From IMG/VR virus record IMGVR_UViG_3300045747_000191, positions 1 through 29,583 of that record: a stretch of 29,583 bases of DNA; one strand, written 5' to 3'. The stretch comes from a virus. Shown here piece by piece: positions 19,741-28,749 of the stretch (its first letter is position 1; each line of letters opens with the position of its first letter). Under the pieces are notes generated by a model. It was not told the origin of the DNA. It worked only from the letters and a program-made list of their open reading frames with translations, and did not search any database. Made by a program: the position numbers and the translations under genes.

Positions 19741-20027
19741 TGGCTATTATTGGGCGCATGACCAAGCAACCGCTAGAGGTTCTTGACTACGACGTTGATT
19801 TCTCTGAGTGGTTACCCACCACTGATTTTATTGCTACTGCCAGCGCTGTTGTTTCCCCAGCGACGAGTCTAGCCATTGGCACTGTTTCCGTGTTTGACAC
19901 CACTTGGGTAAAGGTGTGGCTTTCCAGTGGGGTCACAGGCACTAAGTACAAAATTACCGTTACCGTTGTGACGGACGACGGACGTACAAAAGAAGCTGAG
20001 TTCTATGTAAACGTGAAAGAGGTTTAA
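19740..20027 (+). CDS. Fibre-tail adaptor-like protein (95 aa)
   Basis: ATG 19740 overlaps the previous stop. The protein reads TKQPLEVLDYDVDFSEWLP (residues ~8-26), a long Ser/Thr/Val beta section, VKVWLSSGVTGTKYKITVTV (~57-76) and T-x-D-G-R-T near the end. K-Q-P-x-E-V-L-D-Y-D-V-D-[FW] with a later W-L-x-x-G-x-x-G-x-x-Y is what I recall for a small family annotated as phage fibre-tail adaptor proteins. The position directly before the large fibre gene agrees. Confidence 0.7.
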   Translation: MAIIGRMTKQPLEVLDYDVDFSEWLPTTDFIATASAVVSPATSLAIGTVSVFDTTWVKVWLSSGVTGTKYKITVTVVTDDGRTKEAEFYVNVKEV

Positions 20028-20030
20028 GCC

Positions 20031-22319
20031 ATGGCTACCACGCACCAACTATTCAAGAATAACGCCAACACCACTCTCACTGGTGCCGCTGGTAGCGCTA
20101 TAGGAATTGGCGGCACGTCGCTTGTGCTTACTGCTGGACACGGAGCCCGTTTTCCTGCTATCGCCGCCGGTGAATATTTCTACGTATCGCTGTATGAGAA
20201 GAGCGGTGCAGCCGGAACCGGCAACGAAATAACTTACGAGATCGCCAAGTGCACAGCGCGCTCCACAGATACGTTGACGCTGGTACGAGACATTGAGGGC
20301 ATCGTAGTGGCCGCTGGGGGAACTTCCGGAGGTTGGTCCTACCCATCAGTGGTTGGCACAAACCCAGACGGCATTACGTACATCCAGTTGCGGTGGACTG
20401 CTTTTGGTGCCACAAATTCTCTGGCTAAAGACGGTAACCTTGAGGGTTTGGAAAGCGCTGCGACTTCCAGAACCAATCTCGGGCTTGGGACGATAGCGAC
20501 ACAAGCCGCAAACTCCGTGGCGATCACCGGCGGTTCTATCACTGGCGTTACTTTGGCTGGGAACACAGGGCTTCCTGTCGCTACTGGCATTTCTGGACTG
20601 GGAACAGGCATTGCTGCATTTTTAGCGACCCCATCCAGTGCTAACCTCGCGACCGCGTTGACTGACGAAACAGGTACCGGCGCTAACGTCTTCGCTACAT
20701 CGCCAACACTGGTCACCCCAGTTCTCGGTACGCCAACATCTGGCACGTTGACGAACTGCACACTCCCCGTCGGCGGTGTTACTGGCCTCGGCACAAGCGT
20801 TGCTGCGTTCCTAGCGACACCATCTAGCGCGAACTTGGCCGCTGCGTTGACTGACGAAACAGGTACCGGCGCTAACGTCTTCGCTACATCGCCAACACTG
20901 GTCACCCCAGTTCTCGGTGCAGCAACTGCCACGTCACTTGCACTAACTACGGACCTCGATGTTGTCGACGGCGGCACTGGGCGTTCCACTAGCACGACGG
21001 CGTACGCCTTGATTGCAGCTGGCACAACGGCAACCGGTCCACACCAAACTCTAGCCGTTGGGGGCACCACAGATATTCTGGTTGGCGGCGGCGCTGCTGC
21101 ACTCCCGGTATGGACTGCTGCCACTGGAACTGGTTCTCCTGTTCGCAATACATCTCCAACATTTGTCACACCCGTTCTCGGCACCCCGACTTCTGGCACG
21201 TTGACGAGTTGCACCGGACTTCCGGTTACCACTGGAGTTACGGGGCTAGGCACCGGTGTTGCTGCGTTCTTGGCAACTCCATCGAGCGCGAACCTGATTG
21301 CAGCGATTACCGATGAGACTGGTTCCGGCAATTTAGTGTTCAGCACCAGCCCAGCGTTTACCACCCCAGTTCTTGGCACGCCAACATCTGGCACGTTGAC
21401 GAACTGCACACTGCCAGTTGGTGGAGTTACGGGGCTAGGCACCGGTGTTGCTGCGTTCTTGGCAACTCCATCGAGCGCGAACCTGATTGCGGCGGTTACC
21501 GATGAAACTGGCACAGGGTCGCTAGTGTTCGCCACATCACCAACATTTGTCACCCCTGTTCTCGGCACGCCAACATCTGGCACGTTGACGAACTGCACAC
21601 TCCCCGTCGGCGGTGTTACTGGCCTCGGCACCAGCGTTGCTGCGTTCTTGGCCACCCCATCGAGCGCCAACCTGATCGCGGCGGTTACCGATGAAACCGG
21701 TACTGGAGCGCTTGTTTTTGCAACGTCTCCAACGCTCACCACCCCAGTGATCGGTGCTGCAACAGGTACAAGCCTTTCAGTGTCAGGACAGCTTACCTCA
21801 ACGGTGGCCACTGGCACTGCACCTCTAGCCGTCACGTCCACTACGCTCGTCGCTAATTTGTACACCGCGCGGTCGGCGCTAACAGATGCTCTGAAATCAG
21901 CCACAACGTCTGTAGACGTATCGGCGGGTGCGGCACCGGCAGTTGGGCAAGTCCTTACGGCTACATCAAGCACCACGGCGACGTGGCAAGCACCCAGCGT
22001 TCCACAAAACTCACCCTCGGTAGCATACCCAATAGTGCTTAGTGATGCTGGCAAGCATCTTTTGCATCCTTCAGCGGATACAACGGCGCGGACTTTTACT
22101 ATTCCAGCGAATGCGTCTGTTGCGTTCCAAGTCGGAACTGCGCTTTCGTTTGTCAATCAAAGTGGTGCCGGGGTTCTTACCATAGCGATCACTACTGATA
22201 CAATGCGGCTTGCTGGTGCTGGCACGACAGGGTCTAGAACACTTGCTGCAAACGGGGTTGCAACTGCATTGAAAATCACTACTACAGAGTGGATCATTAG
22301 CGGAACAGGACTAACCTGA
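20031..22319 (+). CDS. Repeat-built tail fibre protein (762 aa)
   Basis: GAGGT precedes ATG 20031. Residues ~1-150 are an N-terminal attachment domain. Residues ~180-590 are built from tandem 63-residue modules with the core VTGLGTGVAAFLATPSS, then an A-x-T-D-E-T-G-x-G segment, then FATSP-x-x-x-TPVLGTPTSG. Residues ~660-762 form a C-terminal beta domain (LSDAGKHLLHPSADTTARTF). Such modules are common in side-tail fibres and form a trimeric stalk. Several module segments are identical at DNA level (see repeats), so recombination is active here. There is no visible autoprotease or chaperone domain. Confidence 0.85.
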   Translation: MATTHQLFKNNANTTLTGAAGSAIGIGGTSLVLTAGHGARFPAIAAGEYFYVSLYEKSGAAGTGNEITYEIAKCTARSTDTLTLVRDIEGIVVAAGGTSGGWSYPSVVGTNPDGITYIQLRWTAFGATNSLAKDGNLEGLESAATSRTNLGLGTIATQAANSVAITGGSITGVTLAGNTGLPVATGISGLGTGIAAFLATPSSANLATALTDETGTGANVFATSPTLVTPVLGTPTSGTLTNCTLPVGGVTGLGTSVAAFLATPSSANLAAALTDETGTGANVFATSPTLVTPVLGAATATSLALTTDLDVVDGGTGRSTSTTAYALIAAGTTATGPHQTLAVGGTTDILVGGGAAALPVWTAATGTGSPVRNTSPTFVTPVLGTPTSGTLTSCTGLPVTTGVTGLGTGVAAFLATPSSANLIAAITDETGSGNLVFSTSPAFTTPVLGTPTSGTLTNCTLPVGGVTGLGTGVAAFLATPSSANLIAAVTDETGTGSLVFATSPTFVTPVLGTPTSGTLTNCTLPVGGVTGLGTSVAAFLATPSSANLIAAVTDETGTGALVFATSPTLTTPVIGAATGTSLSVSGQLTSTVATGTAPLAVTSTTLVANLYTARSALTDALKSATTSVDVSAGAAPAVGQVLTATSSTTATWQAPSVPQNSPSVAYPIVLSDAGKHLLHPSADTTARTFTIPANASVAFQVGTALSFVNQSGAGVLTIAITTDTMRLAGAGTTGSRTLAANGVATALKITTTEWIISGTGLT
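20655..21631 (+). repeat. Tandem 189-bp fibre modules with exact DNA matches
   Basis: Exact repeats, compared by eye: 20655-20729 = 20844-20918 (75 bp, offset 189); 21233-21301 = 21422-21490 (69 bp, offset 189); 20730-20794 = 21567-21631 (65 bp, offset 837). All offsets are multiples of 3, so crossovers preserve the frame and would change the number of 63-residue modules. Confidence 0.85.
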
Positions 22320-22320
22320 T

Positions 22321-23499
22321 ATGTCGGCTATTCAGCAAATGATGCTTGGGACTTCTGGGTCTACAGCTCCCGGGCCACCTTTGAGTGTGAGCGCGGCGGT
22401 CACGGGCGGCACGTCTGCGTCGGTATCCTTTTCGGCTCCGACTAACAACGGCGGCTCCGCTATAACGGGCTACACTGTTACATCATCCCCCGGCGGCGGT
22501 ACAGACACCAATGCTGGTTCAACGTCGTTGACTCACGCTATCTCAGGACTGACCCAAGGAACGACGTACTCTTTCACCGTCACTGCAACCAATGCTATTG
22601 GTACTGGCGGGGCGTCAGCAGCGTCTAATTCAATTGTTCCGGCCACTGCGCCAAGTGCTCCCACGATTGGCACTGCGACGGCGAGCAACGGACAGATTTC
22701 AGTTACCTTCACCGGCGGGTATGATGGCGGGTCTGCGCTCTTCTACTATACAGCGACGGCGGCGGGGGGGTCGGGTGGTTCCGCAAACGGCACATCTCCA
22801 ATCGTAATAACCGGGCTGACCAACGGAACGGCGTACACAGTGTCTGTTACTGCAACTAACGCATACGGCACCAGTGGGTCATCAGCCGCGTCTAATTCGG
22901 CCACGCCATCGACCGTACCAGATGCACCAACTATTGGAACCGCAACCGCAGGAAATGCCCAAGCTTCAGTTACGTTTACCGCTGGCGGTAACGGCGGTTC
23001 TACTATCACTGGCTTCACGGTTACGTCGTCACCGGGCTCATTTACTGGCACAGGCGCGTCGTCCCCAATTGTGGTGTCCGGCTTGACGAACGGCACTGGG
23101 TACACATTCACTGTCACGGCAACAAATGCGAACGGAACAGGGTCGGCGTCAGCTGCATCGAATAGCGCTACACCGTCCAACCCTGCGGTTACCGCATCGT
23201 ATAGCACATCTTTGTGTTCTGGCTCTGCGGTTGGTCCCTCCAACGCTACCACCAATTCGGTAACGTGTATTGCAACAGGCGGCGTCGGACCGTTTACTTA
23301 CGCGTGGACGTTCCCGGTAGACCCCACAAACACCACCATCAACTCATCGACGAGCGCAACAACTACGTTTACAGTGACTAATAACGCAGTGGCTACATAT
23401 ACCGGAACTGCCCGCTGTACGATTACAGATACCGGCAATGGCGGGTACTCTACATTCTTCACTGGTTACGACGTTGACATACTAATAGACATTTCTTAA
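22321..23499 (+). CDS. Fibronectin type III repeat protein (392 aa)
   Basis: ATG 22321 comes one base after the previous stop. Three fibronectin type III domains are clear at residues ~18-108, ~109-196 and ~197-285, each with a P-x-x-P-opening or A-P-S/D-A-P start, the ITGYTVTSSPGG-type strand, and G-L-T-x-G-T-x-Y-x-x-x-V-x-A-T-N-x-x-G-x-G-x-x-S at its end. Residues ~287-392 are a PKD/Ig-like domain (GGVGPFTYAWTFP). Such domains decorate virions and help weak binding to cell-surface carbohydrate. The first three domains are similar enough to suggest internal duplication. Confidence 0.8.
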   Translation: MSAIQQMMLGTSGSTAPGPPLSVSAAVTGGTSASVSFSAPTNNGGSAITGYTVTSSPGGGTDTNAGSTSLTHAISGLTQGTTYSFTVTATNAIGTGGASAASNSIVPATAPSAPTIGTATASNGQISVTFTGGYDGGSALFYYTATAAGGSGGSANGTSPIVITGLTNGTAYTVSVTATNAYGTSGSSAASNSATPSTVPDAPTIGTATAGNAQASVTFTAGGNGGSTITGFTVTSSPGSFTGTGASSPIVVSGLTNGTGYTFTVTATNANGTGSASAASNSATPSNPAVTASYSTSLCSGSAVGPSNATTNSVTCIATGGVGPFTYAWTFPVDPTNTTINSSTSATTTFTVTNNAVATYTGTARCTITDTGNGGYSTFFTGYDVDILIDIS

Positions 23500-23501
23500 A
23501 C

Positions 23502-25421
23502 ATGAGCGTAATCCGATTCACTCCTTTCGGTGGGCTGATACCAAAATCTGACCCGTCCATGCTTCCTGCTCCTGCGGCGCAGATTGCTCACAACTGCCGC
23601 TTTTCGTCAGGGCAGTTAGAGGCGTTCAACCTAGCAAGCGAAGTTATGGATTCCAACAATACTTCGGTGAATTTTTTAGATGCCAGTGTTGCTACGCGGG
23701 TGAAGTCCCTCTACAGATTTGGGCAGTCCACCAACTCAGACTCGGAGTACTGGCTTGCCAGTATCAACGACACCAATTTCGTGAAAGGGCCGATAGCCGG
23801 AGACACGGAAGAACGTACACTGTTCACTGCCGTAGGACTGAAAAAGCCGCAGATTACGCTTACCGGGCGAGTTGGTATCCAAGGGTTACCAAGACAAACT
23901 GGGTCGTACGATCTGGGTATCCCCCCGCCAACCATTCAGCCGATAGCAACAGTGTCGGGGGATTTTTCTCCAACAGCTATTCCTGAAACACGGTACTACA
24001 TTTACACGTTCGTAAACAGCCTCGGCGAAGAGAGCCCACCATCCCCTGCGTCTAACGAGATTATCGTTCGCCCAGCTAGTACGTTGGTTACCCCGGGTAC
24101 GCCAGCGGTCGAAGGTGTAACAGCCGTGGCACCGCAGGCTGCGGTTGCCGCCACTCCTGATAGTAGAGACCCCACAACTGGAGCCGTTATTCCGGGCACC
24201 CCGTACATTCCAGCAGTAATAGAAGTACGCGGTGTGACCGCAGTGCCCGCGGTAGCTGGAACGACGACCGAATATGACCCTCAAGTTGTTTCCTTGAGCA
24301 TGAACGCCCCGCTAACTGGGTCGTATGCCCCTTTGACCGAACGACGGGTGTACCGCACTTCAACCGGCGCGACCGGCACGGATTACCTGTTGGTGGCAAC
24401 GATGTTGCCCGGAACAACAATTTACGAAGACCGTATCGACAGCAGTGTTCTAAGCGAAGCCTGCCCTACCATCGGCTCAGCGAACATACCAGAATTCGCG
24501 CAAGGATTGACGGCGCTACCAAATGGAACAATGGCGTGCTTCAAGGGGTATGACGTTTACCTGTGCGACATTTTCAAACCATACTCGTGGCCTGATGCAT
24601 ACCGGCAAACCACGGACTTTCCTGTCGTTGGATTGGGTGCTTTTGGTCAGTCTATAGCTGTGCTCACCACCGGCGTGCCGTACGTTATCAGTGGTACCGA
24701 CCCGCAATCCATGTCAATGGAAAAACTCAAAGTACCGTACGCGTGCTTATCCAAGCGCTCCGTCGTTCAGGCGTTTGGTGGGGTTATTTACGCGGCTGCG
24801 GACGGGTTAGTAGTGATCGACAACAGTGGCCCGAGGGTACTCACAGAAGCTTTATTCACTAGGCGCGAGTGGCAATTACTGAACCCAGCATCCATGATGT
24901 GCTGTGTGTGGGACGACCGACTCTTTATTTTTTACGATACTGGGTCTGTGCGAGGCAGTCTTATTCTTGATTCGACGAATGGCCTTACCACCACCAGCTA
25001 TTACGCTAACGCGGCCTTTACCGATACAGTCACTGGCTCCATGTTCTTCGCTGCTGCTGGTAAATTGTGGAAGTGGGACGCTGGCGGGGTTGGACAGTAC
25101 CAGTGGAAGTCCCGCCGCGATGTACAACTGATGCCTAAGAATTTTTCCTTTGGGCAAGTTGTTGCAACGCAGTATCCAATAACAATGAGTGTGTACGCTG
25201 ACCTTGAAGTGACGGCTGAAGCAGCGGCAGTGGTAGCGGCTAACGCTGTGTTAACCCGCTCCGGTTCTGTAGTGAAATACACGACGACGGTTTCTAACAG
25301 CCGCCCTTTTCGCCTGCCTTCCGGGTTTTGTTCGAGATATTGGGAGGTTGAATTGAGTGGCGCTGGGCGCGTACTCTCCGCTCTGATAGCGGGCTCTGCA
25401 CAAGAAATTCAGAATGTCTGA
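23502..25421 (+). CDS. Tail nozzle/beta-propeller-like protein (639 aa)
   Basis: No Shine-Dalgarno sequence is evident; the gene starts two bases after the previous stop and is probably coupled. The N-terminus, FGGLIPKSDPSMLPAPAAQ (residues ~8-26) followed by A-x-N-C-R-F-x-S-G-Q-L-E, is the pattern of podovirus tail proteins with a beta-propeller, the type that forms the distal nozzle (T7 gp12/P22 gp10 role). Residues ~190-265 are a Pro/Val/Ala-rich insertion of low complexity. Later stretches (ERRVYRTSTGATGTDYLLVA) are propeller-like blades. The family call is by pattern and position. Confidence 0.7.
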   Translation: MSVIRFTPFGGLIPKSDPSMLPAPAAQIAHNCRFSSGQLEAFNLASEVMDSNNTSVNFLDASVATRVKSLYRFGQSTNSDSEYWLASINDTNFVKGPIAGDTEERTLFTAVGLKKPQITLTGRVGIQGLPRQTGSYDLGIPPPTIQPIATVSGDFSPTAIPETRYYIYTFVNSLGEESPPSPASNEIIVRPASTLVTPGTPAVEGVTAVAPQAAVAATPDSRDPTTGAVIPGTPYIPAVIEVRGVTAVPAVAGTTTEYDPQVVSLSMNAPLTGSYAPLTERRVYRTSTGATGTDYLLVATMLPGTTIYEDRIDSSVLSEACPTIGSANIPEFAQGLTALPNGTMACFKGYDVYLCDIFKPYSWPDAYRQTTDFPVVGLGAFGQSIAVLTTGVPYVISGTDPQSMSMEKLKVPYACLSKRSVVQAFGGVIYAAADGLVVIDNSGPRVLTEALFTRREWQLLNPASMMCCVWDDRLFIFYDTGSVRGSLILDSTNGLTTTSYYANAAFTDTVTGSMFFAAAGKLWKWDAGGVGQYQWKSRRDVQLMPKNFSFGQVVATQYPITMSVYADLEVTAEAAAVVAANAVLTRSGSVVKYTTTVSNSRPFRLPSGFCSRYWEVELSGAGRVLSALIAGSAQEIQNV

Positions 25422-28269
25422 AACTAAAGTCCCGGCCATCCCATCGTCGTCCTCCGAGAAATTCAGTGACGCTGTAAAGGAACTGATCGAAGTGCGGGAA
25501 GGGTTGCGCGGCGACCCGCTTGACCAAAACGTCACGCTTCGTCAGTTGCAGGACGCTGGCATTGCTTCCGTTTTAGTCAGCGGCGGTAGCGGTGGTAGCG
25601 GCAGACCGCCCGTCACGATCAGCCCGTTCAACGAGCCGGGGTTCATGAATGTTCCGCCCGGGCTATCAGATTTCTCTGTTGCTGGCGGGTATACGGCAAT
25701 GTTCATCTCTTGGACGCCCCTGACGTACAGCAACCACTCGTACGTAGAGATAAAACGTTCCATCACGGACAACGTAGCTGGTGCCATTGTAATAGGCCAG
25801 TCTTCCGGCCATGTATTCACCGACGCCTGCGGCTCTGGCAAGACGTTCTACTACTGGGGTCGCCCAGTGTCCACAAGTGGCGTAAAAGGGCCCTACAACG
25901 CTCAGCGAGGCACTAAAGGCACCACTGCTCAAGACGTGTACTACATGCTTGAGGTTCTTAATGGAAGGCTCACCCAAAGCCAGCTGCATTCAGACCTCGC
26001 CACGCGGGTCGACAAGATTGACATTGACTCCATAGTTGGGTCTGTCGGGAGCCGCATCGCCGCCGCAAGCACGACGCTCTCGGCGGGAATCGCCGTAGTG
26101 GACGGTCGCATTACTTCCACGCGCAACGAAGTCTTAGACCGACTGGACAGCCTGATTATAGCCAATGCGACAGGCGACGCAGCTCTCGTCATGACAGAGC
26201 AGACAGCCAGAATTTTTGCAGATGCTGCGCTCAGTTCGCGCATTGACTTGGTAGCAGCAGTCTCCGACGGCAACACCGCTGCCATTATTGTGGAGTCGCA
26301 GGCTCGGGCGGATGCTTTTAACACTGCTTCGTCGCAGGTTACTTCTGTCCTTTCCCAATTCAATACGCTGTCGAGCGCCATACAAAACACGTACTCCACC
26401 ATAGCAAATACCAATGCCGCTATCGCGACGGCTACGAACTCCCTCACTTCTAGGCTGAACAACGCTGGGGGCCCTAGCGTTTCCATCGAAAGCTTTGCTC
26501 TAACGCAGGTGGGGATAAACGGCTCCTTGTCGGGGGAGTACACCCTGAGAATACAGACCGATGGTGGGGGAACGCGCCGCATCTCTGGATTTGGGCTGTT
26601 CGCTACCGCTAGTACTAGCAACTTTGAGGTTATGGCGGATAGCTTTGTTATCAGTGCCCCCTCAAATACTTCTCCGCGCGCTGGGGTTCCGTTCTACCAC
26701 TTGACTACACCCGCTACAATTGACGGCGTGACTGTTCCCGCAGGTACGTGGATACACACAGCGTTCATCGCTGACGCCACCATAAGAAGCGCGCAAATCA
26801 AAGAGCTCGTTGCCGACAAAATAACCTCCGGCGATATAACCGCAGACCGCATGAAGGCTAACGTCGTGGACGCTGCAAATTTGTCTGCGACGTACATCAG
26901 GGGCGACAGGATCGACACAAAGAGCTTGAACGTAGTCGACAGCCACGGTAATTTGATTTTGTCTTCGTCCACGAAGGGTACTTTCAGCCCACACAAACGT
27001 TGGGACTTCATCGGATCGTACGACGAATGGACATGGAGCGGCGGCGTTTCCGTCTCTCCCGGCACTGACGCATTGCGTTTGATCTACTCTGGCATCTTGT
27101 CTGCGCAGCTTACCAGCCCGGCGATTGATACCCCGGGCATTCAGGGAGCCTTGTACCCACTGGTGCGTATGCGTATCCGGGCCGAATCTATTGTCGTTGG
27201 ATCGGGCGGAAGCTGGCTGGGTCGGCTGCACTTTTTCGCAAACGGCGCTTGGAGGACTTTTGACTTGCCGACTGTTGCCAGCGAGGATTACTCTGCGCAA
27301 CTGGGAACTCTCGCCGCCGGGGATCGCACCGGCCCGATAGGGACTGAGTGGGTCGAGGTAGAGTGGGACTTGCGGGAAGTGAATGAGTGGATAAATTACA
27401 CCGTGTCTCAGATCGCGTTCACACTGATCGACTTCAGCATCCCGCAACGGCCAACGCTCAACATCGACTGGATAGCCATCGGCGGTATAAAGACCGGCGT
27501 GATGATCGACGGTGTAAGTGTAAGCACCTTCATCAAAGCGGGTACGATAACCAACGCGTACATCGGGAACGTGATCCAGTCTACGGACTACGACGGAGAT
27601 TCTTCGTTCAACCCCGGCGGCGCAGTCACTGCTAGGGGCGGCGGCAACTTTCCCGGCACTACAGGGTGGGTGATTACCAAAAACAACGGCTTGGTCGGCG
27701 GTGTAGCCGTGTTCCCGAACGCGTACGTCCGTGGGAATATACAGGCGAACAGCATTTCCACCGACACCCTCACCGCGATAACAGCTACCGTCAAGGGAAC
27801 ACTCACCGCCGCCGATATTGAAGCGCTCAACATCAACGTCACCACGCTTAACATCGCTGGAGATGCAGTAACCGTTCCCCGCTCCGTCACTCTGTCTTCA
27901 GGCATAACCATACCGGCGTATCCAAACCCAGCCACGGTAGGTACGATCACGATGGATATGGGCGCGTATTCGTCAGCCATTTACATGCACGCGGTTCTAC
28001 AGGTAGCTCAAGTATCCGGCCTAGCTGACAACTCAATACGTCTGCATTTGTACGAGTCCGGCAACCAGATGGCCTTATTTTCGCAGTCTTTCCGTGCTGG
28101 GTTCAGCGGGCAGGTAAACGCCGTGGCCACGTTCTTGATGCCAGCCGGTTCCGGGCCAAAAACGTATTACGCGAAAGTGTCTATCGTTGTCGATTCTGGA
28201 AGTACAGTTATGCAAACGCAAGGCGGGGTTTTGTACGTCAGCGGAGTCAAACGAACCTCTATCCTGTAA
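25414..28269 (+). CDS. Central tail fibre, lambda gpJ C-terminus-like (951 aa)
   Basis: ATG 25414 overlaps the previous gene by 8 nt. The order is: an N-terminal segment VREGLRGDPLDQNVTLRQL (~29-47); a fibronectin-like domain (~77-165); a long helical/coiled-coil region (~170-350, TQSQLHSDLATRVDKID); a segment like the DUF1983 part of lambda gpJ (~350-480, ending in IKELVADKITSGDI); a jelly-roll-like insertion (~525-690); IQSTDYDGD with GWVITKNNGLVG (~718-760); and a C-terminal beta domain. This is the host-range type central fibre seen in lambdoid phages and also attached to short-tailed particles. The C-terminal domain is the likely receptor-contacting part. Confidence 0.8.
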   Translation: MSETKVPAIPSSSSEKFSDAVKELIEVREGLRGDPLDQNVTLRQLQDAGIASVLVSGGSGGSGRPPVTISPFNEPGFMNVPPGLSDFSVAGGYTAMFISWTPLTYSNHSYVEIKRSITDNVAGAIVIGQSSGHVFTDACGSGKTFYYWGRPVSTSGVKGPYNAQRGTKGTTAQDVYYMLEVLNGRLTQSQLHSDLATRVDKIDIDSIVGSVGSRIAAASTTLSAGIAVVDGRITSTRNEVLDRLDSLIIANATGDAALVMTEQTARIFADAALSSRIDLVAAVSDGNTAAIIVESQARADAFNTASSQVTSVLSQFNTLSSAIQNTYSTIANTNAAIATATNSLTSRLNNAGGPSVSIESFALTQVGINGSLSGEYTLRIQTDGGGTRRISGFGLFATASTSNFEVMADSFVISAPSNTSPRAGVPFYHLTTPATIDGVTVPAGTWIHTAFIADATIRSAQIKELVADKITSGDITADRMKANVVDAANLSATYIRGDRIDTKSLNVVDSHGNLILSSSTKGTFSPHKRWDFIGSYDEWTWSGGVSVSPGTDALRLIYSGILSAQLTSPAIDTPGIQGALYPLVRMRIRAESIVVGSGGSWLGRLHFFANGAWRTFDLPTVASEDYSAQLGTLAAGDRTGPIGTEWVEVEWDLREVNEWINYTVSQIAFTLIDFSIPQRPTLNIDWIAIGGIKTGVMIDGVSVSTFIKAGTITNAYIGNVIQSTDYDGDSSFNPGGAVTARGGGNFPGTTGWVITKNNGLVGGVAVFPNAYVRGNIQANSISTDTLTAITATVKGTLTAADIEALNINVTTLNIAGDAVTVPRSVTLSSGITIPAYPNPATVGTITMDMGAYSSAIYMHAVLQVAQVSGLADNSIRLHLYESGNQMALFSQSFRAGFSGQVNAVATFLMPAGSGPKTYYAKVSIVVDSGSTVMQTQGGVLYVSGVKRTSIL

Positions 28270-28280
28270 ACTACTGTTTG

Positions 28281-28289
28281 TGGTATAAA
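28281..28289 (+). promoter_or_regulatory. Extended -10 promoter for the acetyltransferase gene, predicted leaderless
   Basis: TGGTATAAA (TG-n-TATAAA) has its -10 box at 28284-28289, five bases before ATG 28295. No good -35 box is present at 17-18 bp, which an extended -10 can tolerate. No Shine-Dalgarno sequence precedes the ATG (CCTCC). The 9-mer GGTATAAAC also precedes the terminase ATG (2194-2202). Confidence 0.4.
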
Positions 28290-28294
28290 CCTCC

Positions 28295-28738
28295 ATGGAA
28301 TACGCACTAGAGTCAATTGCTACCGACCCCAAGGCCACCACCGAATTGTGGCTTGCCCACTGGGAAGAAACTGAAACACAGTACCGCATCGCCCCGCTAA
28401 ACCCGGATATTGATCTGATGAAGAGAATGGACGAAAACGGAAAACTTCGGTACTTCACTGCTCGCGATAATGGAGCATTGGTGGGGCACTTACTTTTTGC
28501 TGTCGGCAACGACCGGTTGACCATGACTCCATCAGCTGGCGAAGAATTTTTTTACCTTACCCCAGAGCACCGCAAAGGCCGGAACGCTCTACGTTTGATT
28601 AATTTCGCGATAGCGTATTTGAAAGCCGAAGGTATGCGTAGCATAACCATGACCTCTAAGCTGACCACCAATCGCGGGATTGATTCTCTCCTCAAACATG
28701 TTGGGTTCCGACATGTTTCAAATCTTTATGTCTTATAG
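28295..28738 (+). CDS. GNAT-family N-acetyltransferase (147 aa)
   Basis: Shows the GNAT order: an N-terminal helix (ATTELWLAHWEETE), strands with RYFTARDNGALVGHLLF (residues ~48-64), strand beta4 EEFFYLTPEHRKGRNALRLI with the acetyl-CoA pyrophosphate-binding R/Q-x-x-G-x-[GA] loop as RKGRNA (~87-92), then helix alpha3 and a closing strand GFRHVSNLYV. Members move an acetyl group from acetyl-CoA to an amine. Phage copies beside internal virion proteins are common and their substrate is generally unknown. It has its own promoter-like element and lacks a ribosome-binding site. Confidence 0.8.
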   Translation: MEYALESIATDPKATTELWLAHWEETETQYRIAPLNPDIDLMKRMDENGKLRYFTARDNGALVGHLLFAVGNDRLTMTPSAGEEFFYLTPEHRKGRNALRLINFAIAYLKAEGMRSITMTSKLTTNRGIDSLLKHVGFRHVSNLYVL

Positions 28739-28749
28739 CGGAGGTCACC

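Noticed and set aside
20339-22156. 605-codon leftward frame
   Set aside because: Antisense shadow of the repeat-built fibre gene, produced by repetitive, GC-biased codons; no start signal.
20031-22319. CRISPR-like array
   Set aside because: The regular repeats are coding fibre modules of 189 bp, not 25-40-bp repeats with unique spacers.
27486-27497. TATAAA within the central fibre gene followed by an in-frame ATG
   Set aside because: Spacing to the ATG is too long for the leaderless pattern, there is no -35 box, and the frame is continuous with the fibre protein.
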